Assembly: GCF_014698995.1 (NCBI RefSeq)
Contig: NZ_JACWZZ010000004.1
Coordinates: forward strand, 434,001-498,000
Direction: 5' to 3'
From: Hymenobacter duratus
GTDB taxonomy: Bacteria > Bacteroidota > Bacteroidia > Cytophagales > Hymenobacteraceae
Length of the DNA: 64,000 nt
Under the pieces are notes generated by a model. That model saw only the letters and a program-made list of their open reading frames with translations, had not been told where the DNA came from and made no database searches. A program made the translations under genes and the position numbers. Below, one piece after another: positions 41,182 through 49,800 of this stretch (position 1 is the stretch's first letter; every line of letters begins with the position of its first letter).

Positions 41182-42474
41182 ATGCAGGAAGCTTCTCAGT
41201 TGAAAGTATACAAGTTCGGCGGTGCCTCGGTGAAAGATGCGGCGGCTATCCGCAACCTCAGCCGTATTGTGCGGGAATATGGGGCCGGTACGCCGCTGCT
41301 CATCGTGGTTTCGGCCATGGGCAAAACCACCAATGCCCTCGAAGAACTGTACCAGCTGGCCCACACCGGGCAGGATTTCGGCAGCCAGCTGGCCGCGCTG
41401 CGCACGTTTCATCTGGAGGTAGCGGCGGCACTGGAAGTGGCCGATGAGCACACCGCCGACCCGCATGCGCCTACCCTGGCAGCCTTACTGGAGCAGCTCG
41501 GCGACCGGCTGGCCACCCTCACTCCCGGCGACTACGACAAGCAGTACGACCAGATAGTGAGCTTTGGAGAGCTGCTGGCGACTCTCATTGTGGCCCGCGC
41601 CCTGCACGCCCGGTGGCTCGACTGCCGCCCTCTGATCCGGACCGACCGTACTTGGCGCGAGGGCCGCATCGACTGGCCGACTACGGAGCGGGCCCTCACG
41701 GCGGAGGTACTGCCGCTGCTGGCGCAGGGCCCTATCGTCACGCAGGGCTTTGTGGGTGGCACTGCCAGCGGTCAGACGACCACGCTGGGCCGCGAAGGCT
41801 CCGACTATACGGCGGCCATTCTGGCCTACTGCCTGGGCGCGGAGTCGGTGACCATCTGGAAGGATGTGGCGGGGCTGCTGAACGCCGACCCCAAATTCTT
41901 CCCGGACACGGTGCGCTACCCCGAAATCAGCTACCAGGAAACCATTGAAATGGCCTATTACGGGGCTTCCGTGATTCACCCCAAAACCATTAAGCCGCTG
42001 GCCGTGCGCCGGATTCCGCTGCTGGTGAAGTCGTTTCTGGACCCCAGCGCCGAGGGCACCCGCATCCACGACTGCCGGCACGGGCTGCTGGTGCCGGCCT
42101 TCATCCGCAAAGACGGGCAGTGCCTCGTGTCGTTTGAGAGCAAGGACCTGACCTTTATTTCGGAAGAAAACCTGGAGGTGATTTTCGGGGCGCTGGCGCA
42201 GGTCCGGCTTAAAATAAACCTGATGCAGAACTCGGCCATCAGCTTCTCGGTCTGCACCGATTTTTCCGCTTATCGCCTCGAAAAGCTACTGGCTGTATTG
42301 CGTGAGCAGTTCACCATTCACTACAACACGGGGCTGGAGCTGTACACCATCAAAAATTACGATGCCCCGAGTATTCAGCGCCTCACGGAAGGGCGCGAGC
42401 TGCTGCTGGAGCAGCGCAGCCGCCAGACGTTTCAGTTTGTGTGCCGGGGCAGCCGCAATAAAGCCGCGAAATAA
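41182..42474 (+). CDS. lysC: aspartate kinase, monofunctional
   Basis: This 430-residue kinase phosphorylates aspartate, the first step toward lysine, threonine and methionine. Motifs are YKFGGASVKDAAAIRNLSRI at the N-terminus, VTQGFVGGTASGQTTTLGRE (substrate and ATP site), GSDYTAAILAYCLGAESVTI and WKDVAGLLNADPKF. The C-terminal ~130 residues are a shortened ACT-type regulatory region (FISEENLEVIFGALAQVRLK, INLMQNSAISFSVCTD). No homoserine dehydrogenase domain follows, so it is not the bifunctional form. The start is at 41182, six bases after a -7 element. Confidence 0.93.
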   Translation: MQEASQLKVYKFGGASVKDAAAIRNLSRIVREYGAGTPLLIVVSAMGKTTNALEELYQLAHTGQDFGSQLAALRTFHLEVAAALEVADEHTADPHAPTLAALLEQLGDRLATLTPGDYDKQYDQIVSFGELLATLIVARALHARWLDCRPLIRTDRTWREGRIDWPTTERALTAEVLPLLAQGPIVTQGFVGGTASGQTTTLGREGSDYTAAILAYCLGAESVTIWKDVAGLLNADPKFFPDTVRYPEISYQETIEMAYYGASVIHPKTIKPLAVRRIPLLVKSFLDPSAEGTRIHDCRHGLLVPAFIRKDGQCLVSFESKDLTFISEENLEVIFGALAQVRLKINLMQNSAISFSVCTDFSAYRLEKLLAVLREQFTIHYNTGLELYTIKNYDAPSIQRLTEGRELLLEQRSRQTFQFVCRGSRNKAAK

Positions 42475-42579
42475 CGGGCAAGCCAGCCGTCCGCCGGTTT
42501 TTTCCGGTGGCTTCAGGTCCTGAGTGGCAGCCTGTTTGGGTAGCCGCCCGCCGTAATTTCTGCACCGGCACCGAACAAT

Positions 42580-42626
42580 TTTGCCTCAATGCGCCTTATG
42601 GGCATATCTTTGCGGAGAATCATTCT
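42580..42626 (+). promoter_or_regulatory. promoter of the Fur/PerR gene with operator-like palindrome
   Basis: TTTG (42580-42583), 21 bases, then TATCTTTG (42605-42612) match the consensus promoter. Immediately downstream lies AGAATCATTCT (42616-42626), a perfect 5-1-5 palindrome of the kind bound by Fur/PerR proteins, covering the likely transcription start. The GTG start is at 42633. Confidence 0.65.
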
Positions 42627-42632
42627 TAGCTA

Positions 42633-43097
42633 GTGAGCCACTTTTCAGACCATTTGCCGCCCTCGCCGGGCCATTTGCGTGCCCGACTGGCCGAGGCCGG
42701 ACTGCGGGCTACGCGCCAACGCTTGGTCATTCTGGAAAGCCTGCTGCACCTGCCCGGCCACCCTACGGCCGAGCAGGTACACCGCCGGGTAGTGGGCCAG
42801 GAACCCAGCCTGTCGCTGGGTACGGTATACAAGGCGCTGGACTCGTTTGTGGCGGCTGGCCTCACGCGGCGCGTCGCCTCGACGGAAGGCTCCTGCCGCC
42901 GCTACGATGCCGACTGCTCCGCCCACCACCACCTGTTCTGCACGGATACGCAGGAAATCATCGACTTCCACGACCCGCAGCTGGACACGCTCATTCAGGA
43001 GTTTTTCGCGGTCCGCGGGCTGCAGGGCTTTCAGGCCCAAAGCTTCTCGCTGCACATCACCGGCAATAAGCTCGCCGGTGACGAGCCCCGAAAGTAA
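42633..43097 (+). CDS. Fur-family regulator, PerR-like
   Basis: The GTG at 42633 gives 154 residues (SHFSDHLPPSPGHLRARL after the start). The winged helix is GLRATRQRLVILESLLHL with PTAEQVHRRVVGQEPSLSLG and TVYKALDSFVAAGL. The metal-binding segment is DADCSAHHHLFCTDTQEIID with the HHH core. The structural zinc Cys pairs are not both present: C-T-D-T replaces a C-x-x-C, and no C-terminal C-x-x-C exists. It is directly upstream of a peroxiredoxin gene, so a peroxide-sensing (PerR) role is likely. A palindrome at its own promoter suggests autoregulation. Confidence 0.88.
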   Translation: MSHFSDHLPPSPGHLRARLAEAGLRATRQRLVILESLLHLPGHPTAEQVHRRVVGQEPSLSLGTVYKALDSFVAAGLTRRVASTEGSCRRYDADCSAHHHLFCTDTQEIIDFHDPQLDTLIQEFFAVRGLQGFQAQSFSLHITGNKLAGDEPRK

Positions 43098-43185
43098 GGC
43101 CGCCAGACATGCCGGTGCTTTTTCTCCGCTCACCGGTTCTCCATCAACGCATCATCTTTTTTCACTTTCATAAATTCAGTAACTC

Positions 43186-43818
43186 ATGGCAGTTCTCGTA
43201 GGTAAGCGTGCCCCCTCGTTCAAAGCTACCGCCGTTATCGACGGCGAATTCGAGGAGGATTTCTCCCTCGACCGGTATCTGGGCAAGAAGCACGTCATCT
43301 TCTACTTCTATCCCGCCGACTTCACGTTCGTTTGCCCCACCGAAATTATTTCATTCCAGGAGCGTCTGGCTGATTTTGAAGCCAAAGGCGTGGCCATCGT
43401 AGGCTGCTCCACGGACACGCACTTCTCGCACTTTGCCTGGCTGCAGACTCCGCGCGACAACGGCGGCATTGAGGGCGTAACGTATCCGCTGGTAGCGGAC
43501 GCCACCAAAACCATTGCGGCCAACTACGACGTGCTGGGCGGCCACTACGACTACAACGAGGCCGGCGAAATGACCTTCGTGGGCTCGCCCCTCGCCTACC
43601 GCGGCCTGTTCCTCATCGACAAGGACGGCATTGTGCGCCACCAGGTAGTGAACGACGGTCCGCTGGGCCGCAGCATCGACGAAGCCATGCGCATGGTAGA
43701 CGCGCTGCAGTATTTCGAGGTGAAAGGCGAAGTATGCCCCGCCAACTGGGAAGAAGGCAAGGAAGGCATGTCGGCCACCCGCGAAGGTGTAGCCGACTAC
43801 CTCGGCAAGCACCACTAA
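43186..43818 (+). CDS. 2-Cys peroxiredoxin (AhpC/Prx1 type)
   Basis: This 210-residue peroxiredoxin reduces hydrogen peroxide and organic peroxides. The peroxidatic Cys50 lies in YPADFTFVCPTEIISF, and the resolving Cys184 in KGEVCPANWEEGKEGM. Support comes from Thr in the catalytic triad, the Arg late in the fold, and the insertion typical of typical 2-Cys enzymes (TDTHFSHFAWLQTPRDNGGI). It follows the PerR-like gene by 88 bases on the same strand, the usual regulator-target pairing. No reductase (AhpF) is adjacent, so thioredoxin is the likely reductant. Confidence 0.95.
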   Translation: MAVLVGKRAPSFKATAVIDGEFEEDFSLDRYLGKKHVIFYFYPADFTFVCPTEIISFQERLADFEAKGVAIVGCSTDTHFSHFAWLQTPRDNGGIEGVTYPLVADATKTIAANYDVLGGHYDYNEAGEMTFVGSPLAYRGLFLIDKDGIVRHQVVNDGPLGRSIDEAMRMVDALQYFEVKGEVCPANWEEGKEGMSATREGVADYLGKHH

Positions 43819-43821
43819 GCC

Positions 43822-43847
43822 GCATCAGCCCGTGAGTGGGCTGATGC
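43822..43847. other. 10-bp hairpin just past the peroxiredoxin gene
   Basis: GCATCAGCCC (43822-43831) pairs exactly with GGGCTGATGC (43838-43847) around a 6-base loop; a second hairpin with a T-run follows six bases later. It may act as a 3' stabiliser in a two-hairpin terminator. Confidence 0.6.
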
Positions 43848-43852
43848 CTCTC

Positions 43853-43885
43853 AAAAAGCCTCTGCCGGTATGGCAGAGGCTTTTT
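43853..43885 (+). terminator. terminator after the peroxiredoxin gene
   Basis: AAAAAGCCTCTGCC (43853-43866) pairs exactly with GGCAGAGGCTTTTT (43872-43885) around a 5-base loop, with one more T following. Confidence 0.9.
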
Positions 43886-43907
43886 TATAATAGTCTGAGG
43901 AAGACTG

Positions 43908-43915
43908 TACTTTTG
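43908..43915 (+). promoter_or_regulatory. -7 promoter element TACTTTTG of kdtA
   Basis: Exact TAnnTTTG match 90 bases before the kdtA start, 21 bases after a T-run (the preceding terminator tail) that could stand in for the -33 element. Confidence 0.5.
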
Positions 43916-44005
43916 TGCCGTTAACTGAATGATGCATCCCGGAGGGCCGGTGCCGGGTATTTCAGACTCTGCACTCCTCCTTTCATCCGCAACGAAACCG
44001 CTCTT

Positions 44006-45256
44006 TTGCCTTTCCTATATTCCATAGCCCTGCGCCTGTATGCGCTATTGCTGCAGCTGGTAGCCCCTTTTGTGCCGAAAGCGGCCCAGTGGGTGGCCGG
44101 CCGGCAGGGGCTGCTGCCTCGCATTCAGGCGGCGCTACGGCACGAAACGGCGCCGCTGGCCTGGTTTCACTGCGCCTCACTGGGCGAGTTTGAGCAGGGC
44201 CGCCCCCTAATAGAGGCCTACGCCACGCGCTACCCCCGCCACAAAATCGTGCTAACGTTCTTCTCACCTTCGGGCTATGAAGTGCGCAAAAACTGGCCCG
44301 GCGCGGCTTACGTGTTCTACCTGCAGCTTGATACGGCAGCCAACGCGCAGGCCTTTGTAGCGGCGGTGAAGCCCCGGCTGGCGGTATTCGTTAAGTACGA
44401 GTTCTGGTACCATTTCCTCACGGAGCTGCAGCGCCGCCAGGTACCTACCATTTGCGTATCGGCTATTTTCCGGCCGGAGCAGGTGTTTTTCCAACCTTGG
44501 GGCGGTTTCTTCCGCCAAATTCTGAGCCGCTTCACCCACATCTTCGCCCAGAACAAAAGCTCCGTGGCGCTGCTGCGCGAAGCCGGCATTACCCAGACCA
44601 GCGTGGCCGGCGACACCCGTTTTGACACCGTGGTGCGCACGGCCGCTGCCGCGTCCCAGCCGCTGCCCCTCGTCGATGCTTTTACGGAAGACTGGGTGCC
44701 GGTTCTTATTATTGGGAGTAGCTGGCCCGAGGATATGCCGATTCTGACGCCGCTGATGCGCCAATACGCCGGCCAGATGCGCTTCATTGTGGCTCCCCAC
44801 GAAATCAGCGAAACCAACCTGCGCCTCGTGGAAGAAGCCATGCCGGGCCAGGTAGTGCGCTACTCCCGCGCCGACGCGGCCACCGTAGCCGACGCCCGCG
44901 TGCTGCTCATCGACAACGTGGGCCTGCTCAGCCAGCTCTACCGGTTCGGGCATTTCGCCTACATCGGGGGGGCGTTTGGCAAAGGCCTGCACAATACGCT
45001 GGAAGCCGCTGCTTTTGGCCTGCCACTATTCTTTGGGCCTACCTACGATAAGTTTCAGGAGGCGAAAGACCTGGTAGAAATCGACTGCGCCTTCCCGATA
45101 GAGTCGGCGGAAGAGCTGCTGGCGGCATTTGGGCGACTCTTCTACCAGGAAGAGGCCCGCCTCGCCGTGCAGGACCGCAGCCTCGACTATGTGCACGACA
45201 ACAGCGGCGCCACCGGCCGGATTATGCAATGGGTGGCGTCGCGGGTAGCGGAATGA
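44006..45256 (+). CDS. kdtA: 3-deoxy-D-manno-octulosonic acid transferase
   Basis: The TTG at 44006 gives 416 residues beginning PFLYSIALRLYALLLQLVAP after the start, the usual N-terminal anchor of WaaA/KdtA; no in-frame ATG precedes the membrane segment. It transfers Kdo from CMP-Kdo to lipid A at the inner membrane. Motifs: WFHCASLGEFEQGRPLIEAY, FFSPSGYEVRKNW, VFVKYEFWYHFLTELQRR, and the GT30 C-terminal GGAFGKGLHNTLEAAAFGLP with FGPTYDKFQEAKDL. The rsgA gene follows after 73 bases. Confidence 0.94.
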   Translation: MPFLYSIALRLYALLLQLVAPFVPKAAQWVAGRQGLLPRIQAALRHETAPLAWFHCASLGEFEQGRPLIEAYATRYPRHKIVLTFFSPSGYEVRKNWPGAAYVFYLQLDTAANAQAFVAAVKPRLAVFVKYEFWYHFLTELQRRQVPTICVSAIFRPEQVFFQPWGGFFRQILSRFTHIFAQNKSSVALLREAGITQTSVAGDTRFDTVVRTAAAASQPLPLVDAFTEDWVPVLIIGSSWPEDMPILTPLMRQYAGQMRFIVAPHEISETNLRLVEEAMPGQVVRYSRADAATVADARVLLIDNVGLLSQLYRFGHFAYIGGAFGKGLHNTLEAAAFGLPLFFGPTYDKFQEAKDLVEIDCAFPIESAEELLAAFGRLFYQEEARLAVQDRSLDYVHDNSGATGRIMQWVASRVAE

Positions 45257-45329
45257 GCCACCTACTTTCGGCACAGTCTGCTGTCCTTTTCCGTTTTATT
45301 CTGACTTCACCTTCTCACGCATTTTCCTC

Positions 45330-46256
45330 ATGACCGGAACCGTTGTAAGATCTACTGGCTCGTGGTACGTGGTGCGCGAAGCGGGCACCGGGCAGCTGCA
45401 CCACTGCCGGCTGCGGGGCAAGTTCAAAATGAAAGACCTGAAGGTGAGCAACCCGCTGGCCGTTGGCGACCAGGTAGACTTTACGGTGGAAGAGCAGACC
45501 GAAGGCGCGGGCGTTATTCACCACATCGAGCCGCGCCGCAACTACATCATCCGCCGGTCGGTGCACAAGAGCGAACATGCCCACATTGTGGCCGCCAACC
45601 TCGACCAGGCCATGCTGGTAGTTACGCTGGCCTCGCCGGCCACCTCGTTTGGCTTCATCGACCGGTTTCTGGTGACGGCCGAGGCCTACAGCATTCCGGT
45701 TACGCTGCTCTTCAACAAAACCGACCTGTATGACGAAGATCTGGCCGACTACCAGGACCAGATTCTGAAGATGTATGAGCGAATCGGGTACCCGGGCATG
45801 CGCTGCTCGGCCCACACGGGCGAAGGCGTAGCCGACATCGACGCGCAGTTGGATAACAAAACCACGCTGCTCTCGGGCCACTCGGGCGTGGGCAAAAGCA
45901 CGCTCATCAATGCGCTGGTACCCGACCTGGACCTGAAAACGGCCGAAATCAGCCAGTTCTCTGACAAAGGCGTGCACACCACCACCTTCGCCGAGATGCT
46001 GGAGGTGCGGCCCGGTACGTTCCTGATTGATACGCCCGGCATCAAGGAACTGGGCCTCGTGGACATGAAGCCCGGCGAGCTGGCCCACTTCTTCCCCGAA
46101 ATGCGCGCCCTGCTCAACCAGTGCCGCTACCACAACTGCCAGCACCTGCACGAGCCCGGCTGTGCCGTGCGCGAAGCCGTGGACAAAGGCCGCATTGCCC
46201 TGCCCCGCTACGACAGCTACGTGAGCATGCAGCAAGCCGACGACAACCGGAAATAA
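45330..46256 (+). CDS. rsgA: ribosome small-subunit maturation GTPase RsgA
   Basis: This 308-residue GTPase has the circularly permuted order of RsgA/YjeQ: an N-terminal OB fold, then G4 (LLFNKTDLYD), G1 (SGHSGVGKSTLINAL), G2 (HTTTFAEM) and G3 (DTPGIKELGL). The C-terminal zinc finger is CRYHNCQHLHEPGCAV. It checks 30S maturation. It ends 29 bases before the end of the convergent PAS kinase gene, with no obvious terminator between. Confidence 0.96.
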   Translation: MTGTVVRSTGSWYVVREAGTGQLHHCRLRGKFKMKDLKVSNPLAVGDQVDFTVEEQTEGAGVIHHIEPRRNYIIRRSVHKSEHAHIVAANLDQAMLVVTLASPATSFGFIDRFLVTAEAYSIPVTLLFNKTDLYDEDLADYQDQILKMYERIGYPGMRCSAHTGEGVADIDAQLDNKTTLLSGHSGVGKSTLINALVPDLDLKTAEISQFSDKGVHTTTFAEMLEVRPGTFLIDTPGIKELGLVDMKPGELAHFFPEMRALLNQCRYHNCQHLHEPGCAVREAVDKGRIALPRYDSYVSMQQADDNRK

Positions 46257-46285
46257 CCGGTTCGGCTCCGGCCGCTACGTCAGTT

Positions 46286-48154
46286 TCACTCCCTCATCCC
46301 TAGCGGTGCGGCCCAGAACACGCGGAAAGTAGTGCCTATGCCGGGCGTACTGTCTACTTCTATGTGCCCTCCCTGGCTGGTTACAATCCGCTGCACCAGA
46401 TACAGCCCTACACCGGTGCCCTCTACCTGCGTATGCTGGCGCGCAAACAGCCGGAAGGCCGGGTTGTGCGGGTCGTCTATGCGCATTCCCAGGCCATTGT
46501 CGCGAACTTCCAGCACCGGCTGGCCGTCGTCTGTCAGGTAGTTGCGCAGCAGCACCTGCGGCGGGCGCAGCGGGTGCGCAAACTTCAGCGCATTGCTCAC
46601 CAGGTTGTGCACCACGGAGCGGAAGTTGGCCCGGCTATAGAGTAGCCCCGGCGCTTCCTGCACGTCTATCTGCACGGATGCTCCCTGGTGCACAATCTGC
46701 GGGCGCAGGCCCAGCAGGATTTCTTCCAGCCCCAGGGCCAGGTCCAGTATTTCCACGGGCTCCTGCTGCTGGCGCTGGGTTTGCACGGTAGCAGTCAGGT
46801 CGGCCAGTGTACTGTCCAGGTGCGTCAGGGCCGTATCTACCATGCGCAGCATCAGCGCCTGCTCGGGGTCAGTGAACCGGACGGAGCGGCGCAGCTCCTC
46901 AAACAGCCCCCGCAGGTTGTGCGTGGGCTGGCGCAGATCGTGGGAGGCCGCGTACACAAACGTGTCGAGGTTGTGGTGGGCGCGGGCCAGTTCGTCGTAC
47001 TGGGTTTGGAGCACCTGGCGCAGGCGATGCTGCTCTTCCACATCGGAGGCCGCCCCAAACCAGCGGGGGCCGCTGCCGTCGTTGAGGCGCCGTGCCCGGA
47101 TGGTATGCCAGCGGTACACTCCATCGGCCCGCCGTAGCCGGTATTCGCCCTCAAAATCTTCGCCGCTGGCCACACTCTGCACCCAGCGCCGGGCGGCGGC
47201 GGCCTGCTCCTCGGGGTACAGCAGCCCCACCCAGCCCGTGGGGCCCAGCTCTTCGGTGGTCAGGCCACTGTAGCTTTTGGTGTAGTGGTTGTAATACTCC
47301 ACCAAGCCCTCGGCCGAAGTGGTCCAGACCAGCTCCGGAATACTATCGGCCAGAAAGCGCAGCTCGGCCTCGCCCCGGCGGCGGGCTTCGCTTAGCTCCC
47401 GCTGAAGGTGCACTTCGGTCAGGGCGCCGTGCCACGCTACCGGCTGGTCGGGCGGATGCACCTCGGGCAAGGCCCGGCTCAGCATCCAGCGGTATTGCCC
47501 GTCGTAGCGGCGCAGGCGGTATTCGTAGTTCCAGCCGGTGCCGGTGCGGCGGGCAGTTTCCGATTCGAAGAGCACCCGCAACCGGTCATCCGGGTGCACC
47601 AGCAGCGGCCAGATGGCCGTCAGGTCGGCCGTATCAGGCTGGCCCGTGAAGCGGTACCACTGCGGGCTCACGTACGTTACCTCTCCCTGCGGCGACATGG
47701 TGTAGGTAAAGAGCGGCGCTGTTTCGGTCAGTACCCGCAGGCGCGCATCCAGCTGCCGCGTAGTGAGGGCCAGCTCGTGGGCACGCTGGCGGGCAGCTTC
47801 CTGCTCGCTCACATCCACGGCCAGCAGCAGCAGCCCGGCCGGCTGGCCGGCCTCGCCGTCGTAGGGGTCCACTACCAGGTCGAAGTGGCGCACGTTCGGG
47901 CTGTCGGCTGCCGAGCCGCACGCGCAGGCCCGGGCAGCATACGGAGTGCCCGCCGCAAATACTTTTGGCAGCACCTCCAGCAGTGCCGCAGGCAAAAGGC
48001 CGGGTTGCTCGGCCAGGGTACGTCCTTCGGCATTGGTTCCTACCAGCGCCTGCATCTGCTCATTCACGAACCCATAGCGTAGTTCAGGGCCTTCTAAAGT
48101 AGCTACTCCGGCCTGAAGCCGACGCAGCAATTGCTCAAAATGGGGGGCTGGCAT
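46286..48154 (-). CDS. PAS-domain sensor histidine kinase
   Basis: This 622-residue protein has no membrane segment, so it is a cytoplasmic sensor. Three PAS-type units are visible: a degenerate one near the N-terminus, then LTETAPLFTYTMSPQGEVTY with WLLS-type PAC sequence, and ADSIPELVWTTSAEGLVEYY with EYRLRRADGVYRWHTIRARR. The kinase core has the H-box YAASHDLRQPTHNLRG, N-box VVHNLVSNALKFAHP, VRDNGLGM and GTGVGLYLVQRI. A BLUF protein gene lies 102 bases upstream on the same strand, so light may feed into this kinase, but that link is inferred only from position. Confidence 0.92.
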   Translation of the reverse strand: MPAPHFEQLLRRLQAGVATLEGPELRYGFVNEQMQALVGTNAEGRTLAEQPGLLPAALLEVLPKVFAAGTPYAARACACGSAADSPNVRHFDLVVDPYDGEAGQPAGLLLLAVDVSEQEAARQRAHELALTTRQLDARLRVLTETAPLFTYTMSPQGEVTYVSPQWYRFTGQPDTADLTAIWPLLVHPDDRLRVLFESETARRTGTGWNYEYRLRRYDGQYRWMLSRALPEVHPPDQPVAWHGALTEVHLQRELSEARRRGEAELRFLADSIPELVWTTSAEGLVEYYNHYTKSYSGLTTEELGPTGWVGLLYPEEQAAAARRWVQSVASGEDFEGEYRLRRADGVYRWHTIRARRLNDGSGPRWFGAASDVEEQHRLRQVLQTQYDELARAHHNLDTFVYAASHDLRQPTHNLRGLFEELRRSVRFTDPEQALMLRMVDTALTHLDSTLADLTATVQTQRQQQEPVEILDLALGLEEILLGLRPQIVHQGASVQIDVQEAPGLLYSRANFRSVVHNLVSNALKFAHPLRPPQVLLRNYLTDDGQPVLEVRDNGLGMRIDDPHNPAFRLFARQHTQVEGTGVGLYLVQRIVTSQGGHIEVDSTPGIGTTFRVFWAAPLGMRE

Positions 48155-48255
48155 ATGTCGTAATTCGATAAAAGTCCTGGCCTGGGCTAACTAATGGGAG
48201 GCCCCGGATAGAGCGGCTATGGCTAAGTGTAAATGCAGGTAAGATGTGCCGACAC

Positions 48256-48729
48256 CTACGCATCCAGCGCTCCGGGCGGGTCGGCATGCCGGTGCTGAAA
48301 CGGCTGCGTCGGGTCGGGGCCGAACACAGCCAGCTGCACCAGTTGCACCAGCAGCGCATCGGCAATCGTCAGCGAGGACGGGAGTGGCGGCAGCTGATGA
48401 GGCAGCAGAAAACCCTCCAGGGCCGCAAAACCGCTCGGTTCCAACGGATGAAACGCCATCGACCAGCTTGGAAAGCTGCGGGCTTCGATGGGGGCGTCCA
48501 CGAGCTTGCGCACGTGCGAGTGCCGGCCATCGCGGCAGATGCGGTCAAAAAGCGGATCTACCTGCTCGGCAGGGCCCTCAAACAGCTGCGCAATGTTGCC
48601 GTGGCTGTAAAACAGGATGCCCGTGATGCCCTGGCGGACATTATCATGCCGGCTCTGGTCCAGCAGCTCCTGCAAATCGGGGTCAGTCATGGGGCGCACG
48701 GCCCGGCTCATATATACAATATGCTTCAT
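48256..48729 (-). CDS. BLUF-domain blue-light sensor
   Basis: The ATG at 48727-48729 gives 157 residues. The BLUF fold is complete: HIVYMSRAVRPMTDPDLQEL, QSRHDNVRQGITGILFYSHG and GNIAQLFEGPAEQVDPLF. The photoactive residues are present: Tyr6, Asn30 and Gln48. Such domains bind FAD and switch in blue light. The C-terminal ~60 residues contain a helical stretch (TIADALLVQLVQLAVFG), probably the helical cap, then a Pro/His-rich end; no output enzyme is fused. It is upstream of, and on the same strand as, the PAS kinase gene. Confidence 0.93.
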   Translation of the reverse strand: MKHIVYMSRAVRPMTDPDLQELLDQSRHDNVRQGITGILFYSHGNIAQLFEGPAEQVDPLFDRICRDGRHSHVRKLVDAPIEARSFPSWSMAFHPLEPSGFAALEGFLLPHQLPPLPSSLTIADALLVQLVQLAVFGPDPTQPFQHRHADPPGALDA

Positions 48730-48893
48730 CAACAACAGAAAAGGCGCTGGCCAGCGCTACGGAACAGCAAATTACCGGAATTGCTCCACTTTAGCCTGTG
48801 GCCTCTGCAGGCGGAGATGCCAGCGTAGCAAGGCCGCCCGCGTCTGCAATCCGATGGCAGCCCTACACCACACGGCTGCCGCCACCCTGCAAA

Positions 48894-48922
48894 AAAAGCC
48901 CGGCTGAAACAGCCGGGCTTTT
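48894..48922 (-). terminator. terminator after the fasciclin gene
   Basis: AAAAGCCCGGCTG (48894-48906) pairs exactly with CAGCCGGGCTTTT (48910-48922) around AAA; the A-run on the left reads as a U-run on the minus strand. It lies 27 bases past the fasciclin stop. Confidence 0.88.
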
Positions 48923-48948
48923 CAACCAATCAGGAAATCAATTCCCGG

Positions 48949-49593
48949 CTATTGGGCCGAGGGCAGCAGCACGCCGTCAATGACGTGCGTAACTCCGTTG
49001 CTGGATACCACGTCGGCGGTTTGCACCGCTACGGGGGCATCCTTGCCATTGCTGATCATCACTTTGCCGTCTTTCACCGACACCGTGATTTTCTGACCAT
49101 TTACGGTCGTCAGCTGTTGGCCATCTTTCAGGTCCTGGGCCAGCAGGCGGCCCGCAATGACGTGGTAGGTCAGCACGCCTTTGAGCTTATCCTTGCTTTC
49201 GGGCTTCAGCAAGCCGGCGAGGGCGCCGTTGGGCAGTTTGTCGAAGGCGGCATTGGTGGGTGCGAATACCGTGAACGGGCCCGGTCCGCTGAGCGTGCCG
49301 TCGAGGCCGGCCGCCTGTACGGCTTTCACCAGCGTGCTCACGCTGGGCGCCATTACGGCGTTCTGCACGATGGTTTTGTCCGGCGTCATCGGAATGCCAT
49401 CTACCAGCACGCCCTCCGACTTGCCCATACGGGCCGAGTCGCTCATCATGGCCGTCGAATCGACGGTAGTGGCCATATCGGTGGTAGTGGTAGTAGTTTC
49501 GGTGGTAGCCGAGTCGCCGCAGCTGGCAAGACCGAAGGCAAACACGCCCGCTGAAAGCAGGCTGAAGGAAGCAGAGCGCAGGGTTTTGTTCAT
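48949..49593 (-). CDS. fasciclin-domain lipoprotein
   Basis: The ATG at 49591-49593 gives 214 residues. The signal peptide ends in a lipobox with Cys25 (GLASCGDS), and a Thr-rich linker follows. The single fasciclin (FAS1) domain has both signature boxes: GPGPFTVFAPTNAAFDKLPN and THVIDGVLLP, with VLTYHVIAGRLLAQDL between. FAS1 proteins take part in adhesion or surface binding. It is divergent from the cyclophilin gene. Open frame upstream of this ATG lacks sense. Confidence 0.92.
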   Translation of the reverse strand: MNKTLRSASFSLLSAGVFAFGLASCGDSATTETTTTTTDMATTVDSTAMMSDSARMGKSEGVLVDGIPMTPDKTIVQNAVMAPSVSTLVKAVQAAGLDGTLSGPGPFTVFAPTNAAFDKLPNGALAGLLKPESKDKLKGVLTYHVIAGRLLAQDLKDGQQLTTVNGQKITVSVKDGKVMISNGKDAPVAVQTADVVSSNGVTHVIDGVLLPSAQ

Positions 49594-49703
49594 GGGATAC
49601 ACGAAGGGTTGGTTGGGAAGTGTGAGAGTTGGAAGCAAACTACCGCGCCACGGACAGCCGGGCGGCGGTAGTGTCTCTACGAAACCCAACTGTTGCCCGG
49701 ATG

Positions 49704-49732
49704 TTTGGCCGCGCGCAAATTGGCTACCTTTG
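49704..49732 (+). promoter_or_regulatory. promoter of the cyclophilin gene (TTTG-N17-TACCTTTG)
   Basis: TTTG (49704-49707), 17 bases, then TACCTTTG (49725-49732) fit the Bacteroidota consensus well; the ATG is 68 bases downstream. Confidence 0.7.
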
Positions 49733-49800
49733 GGCCGGCGCCGCATCTGCCGGTTCCGCCGCATCGTACAAATACCCGTTCCATCCGTTTGCAAGCCAAC

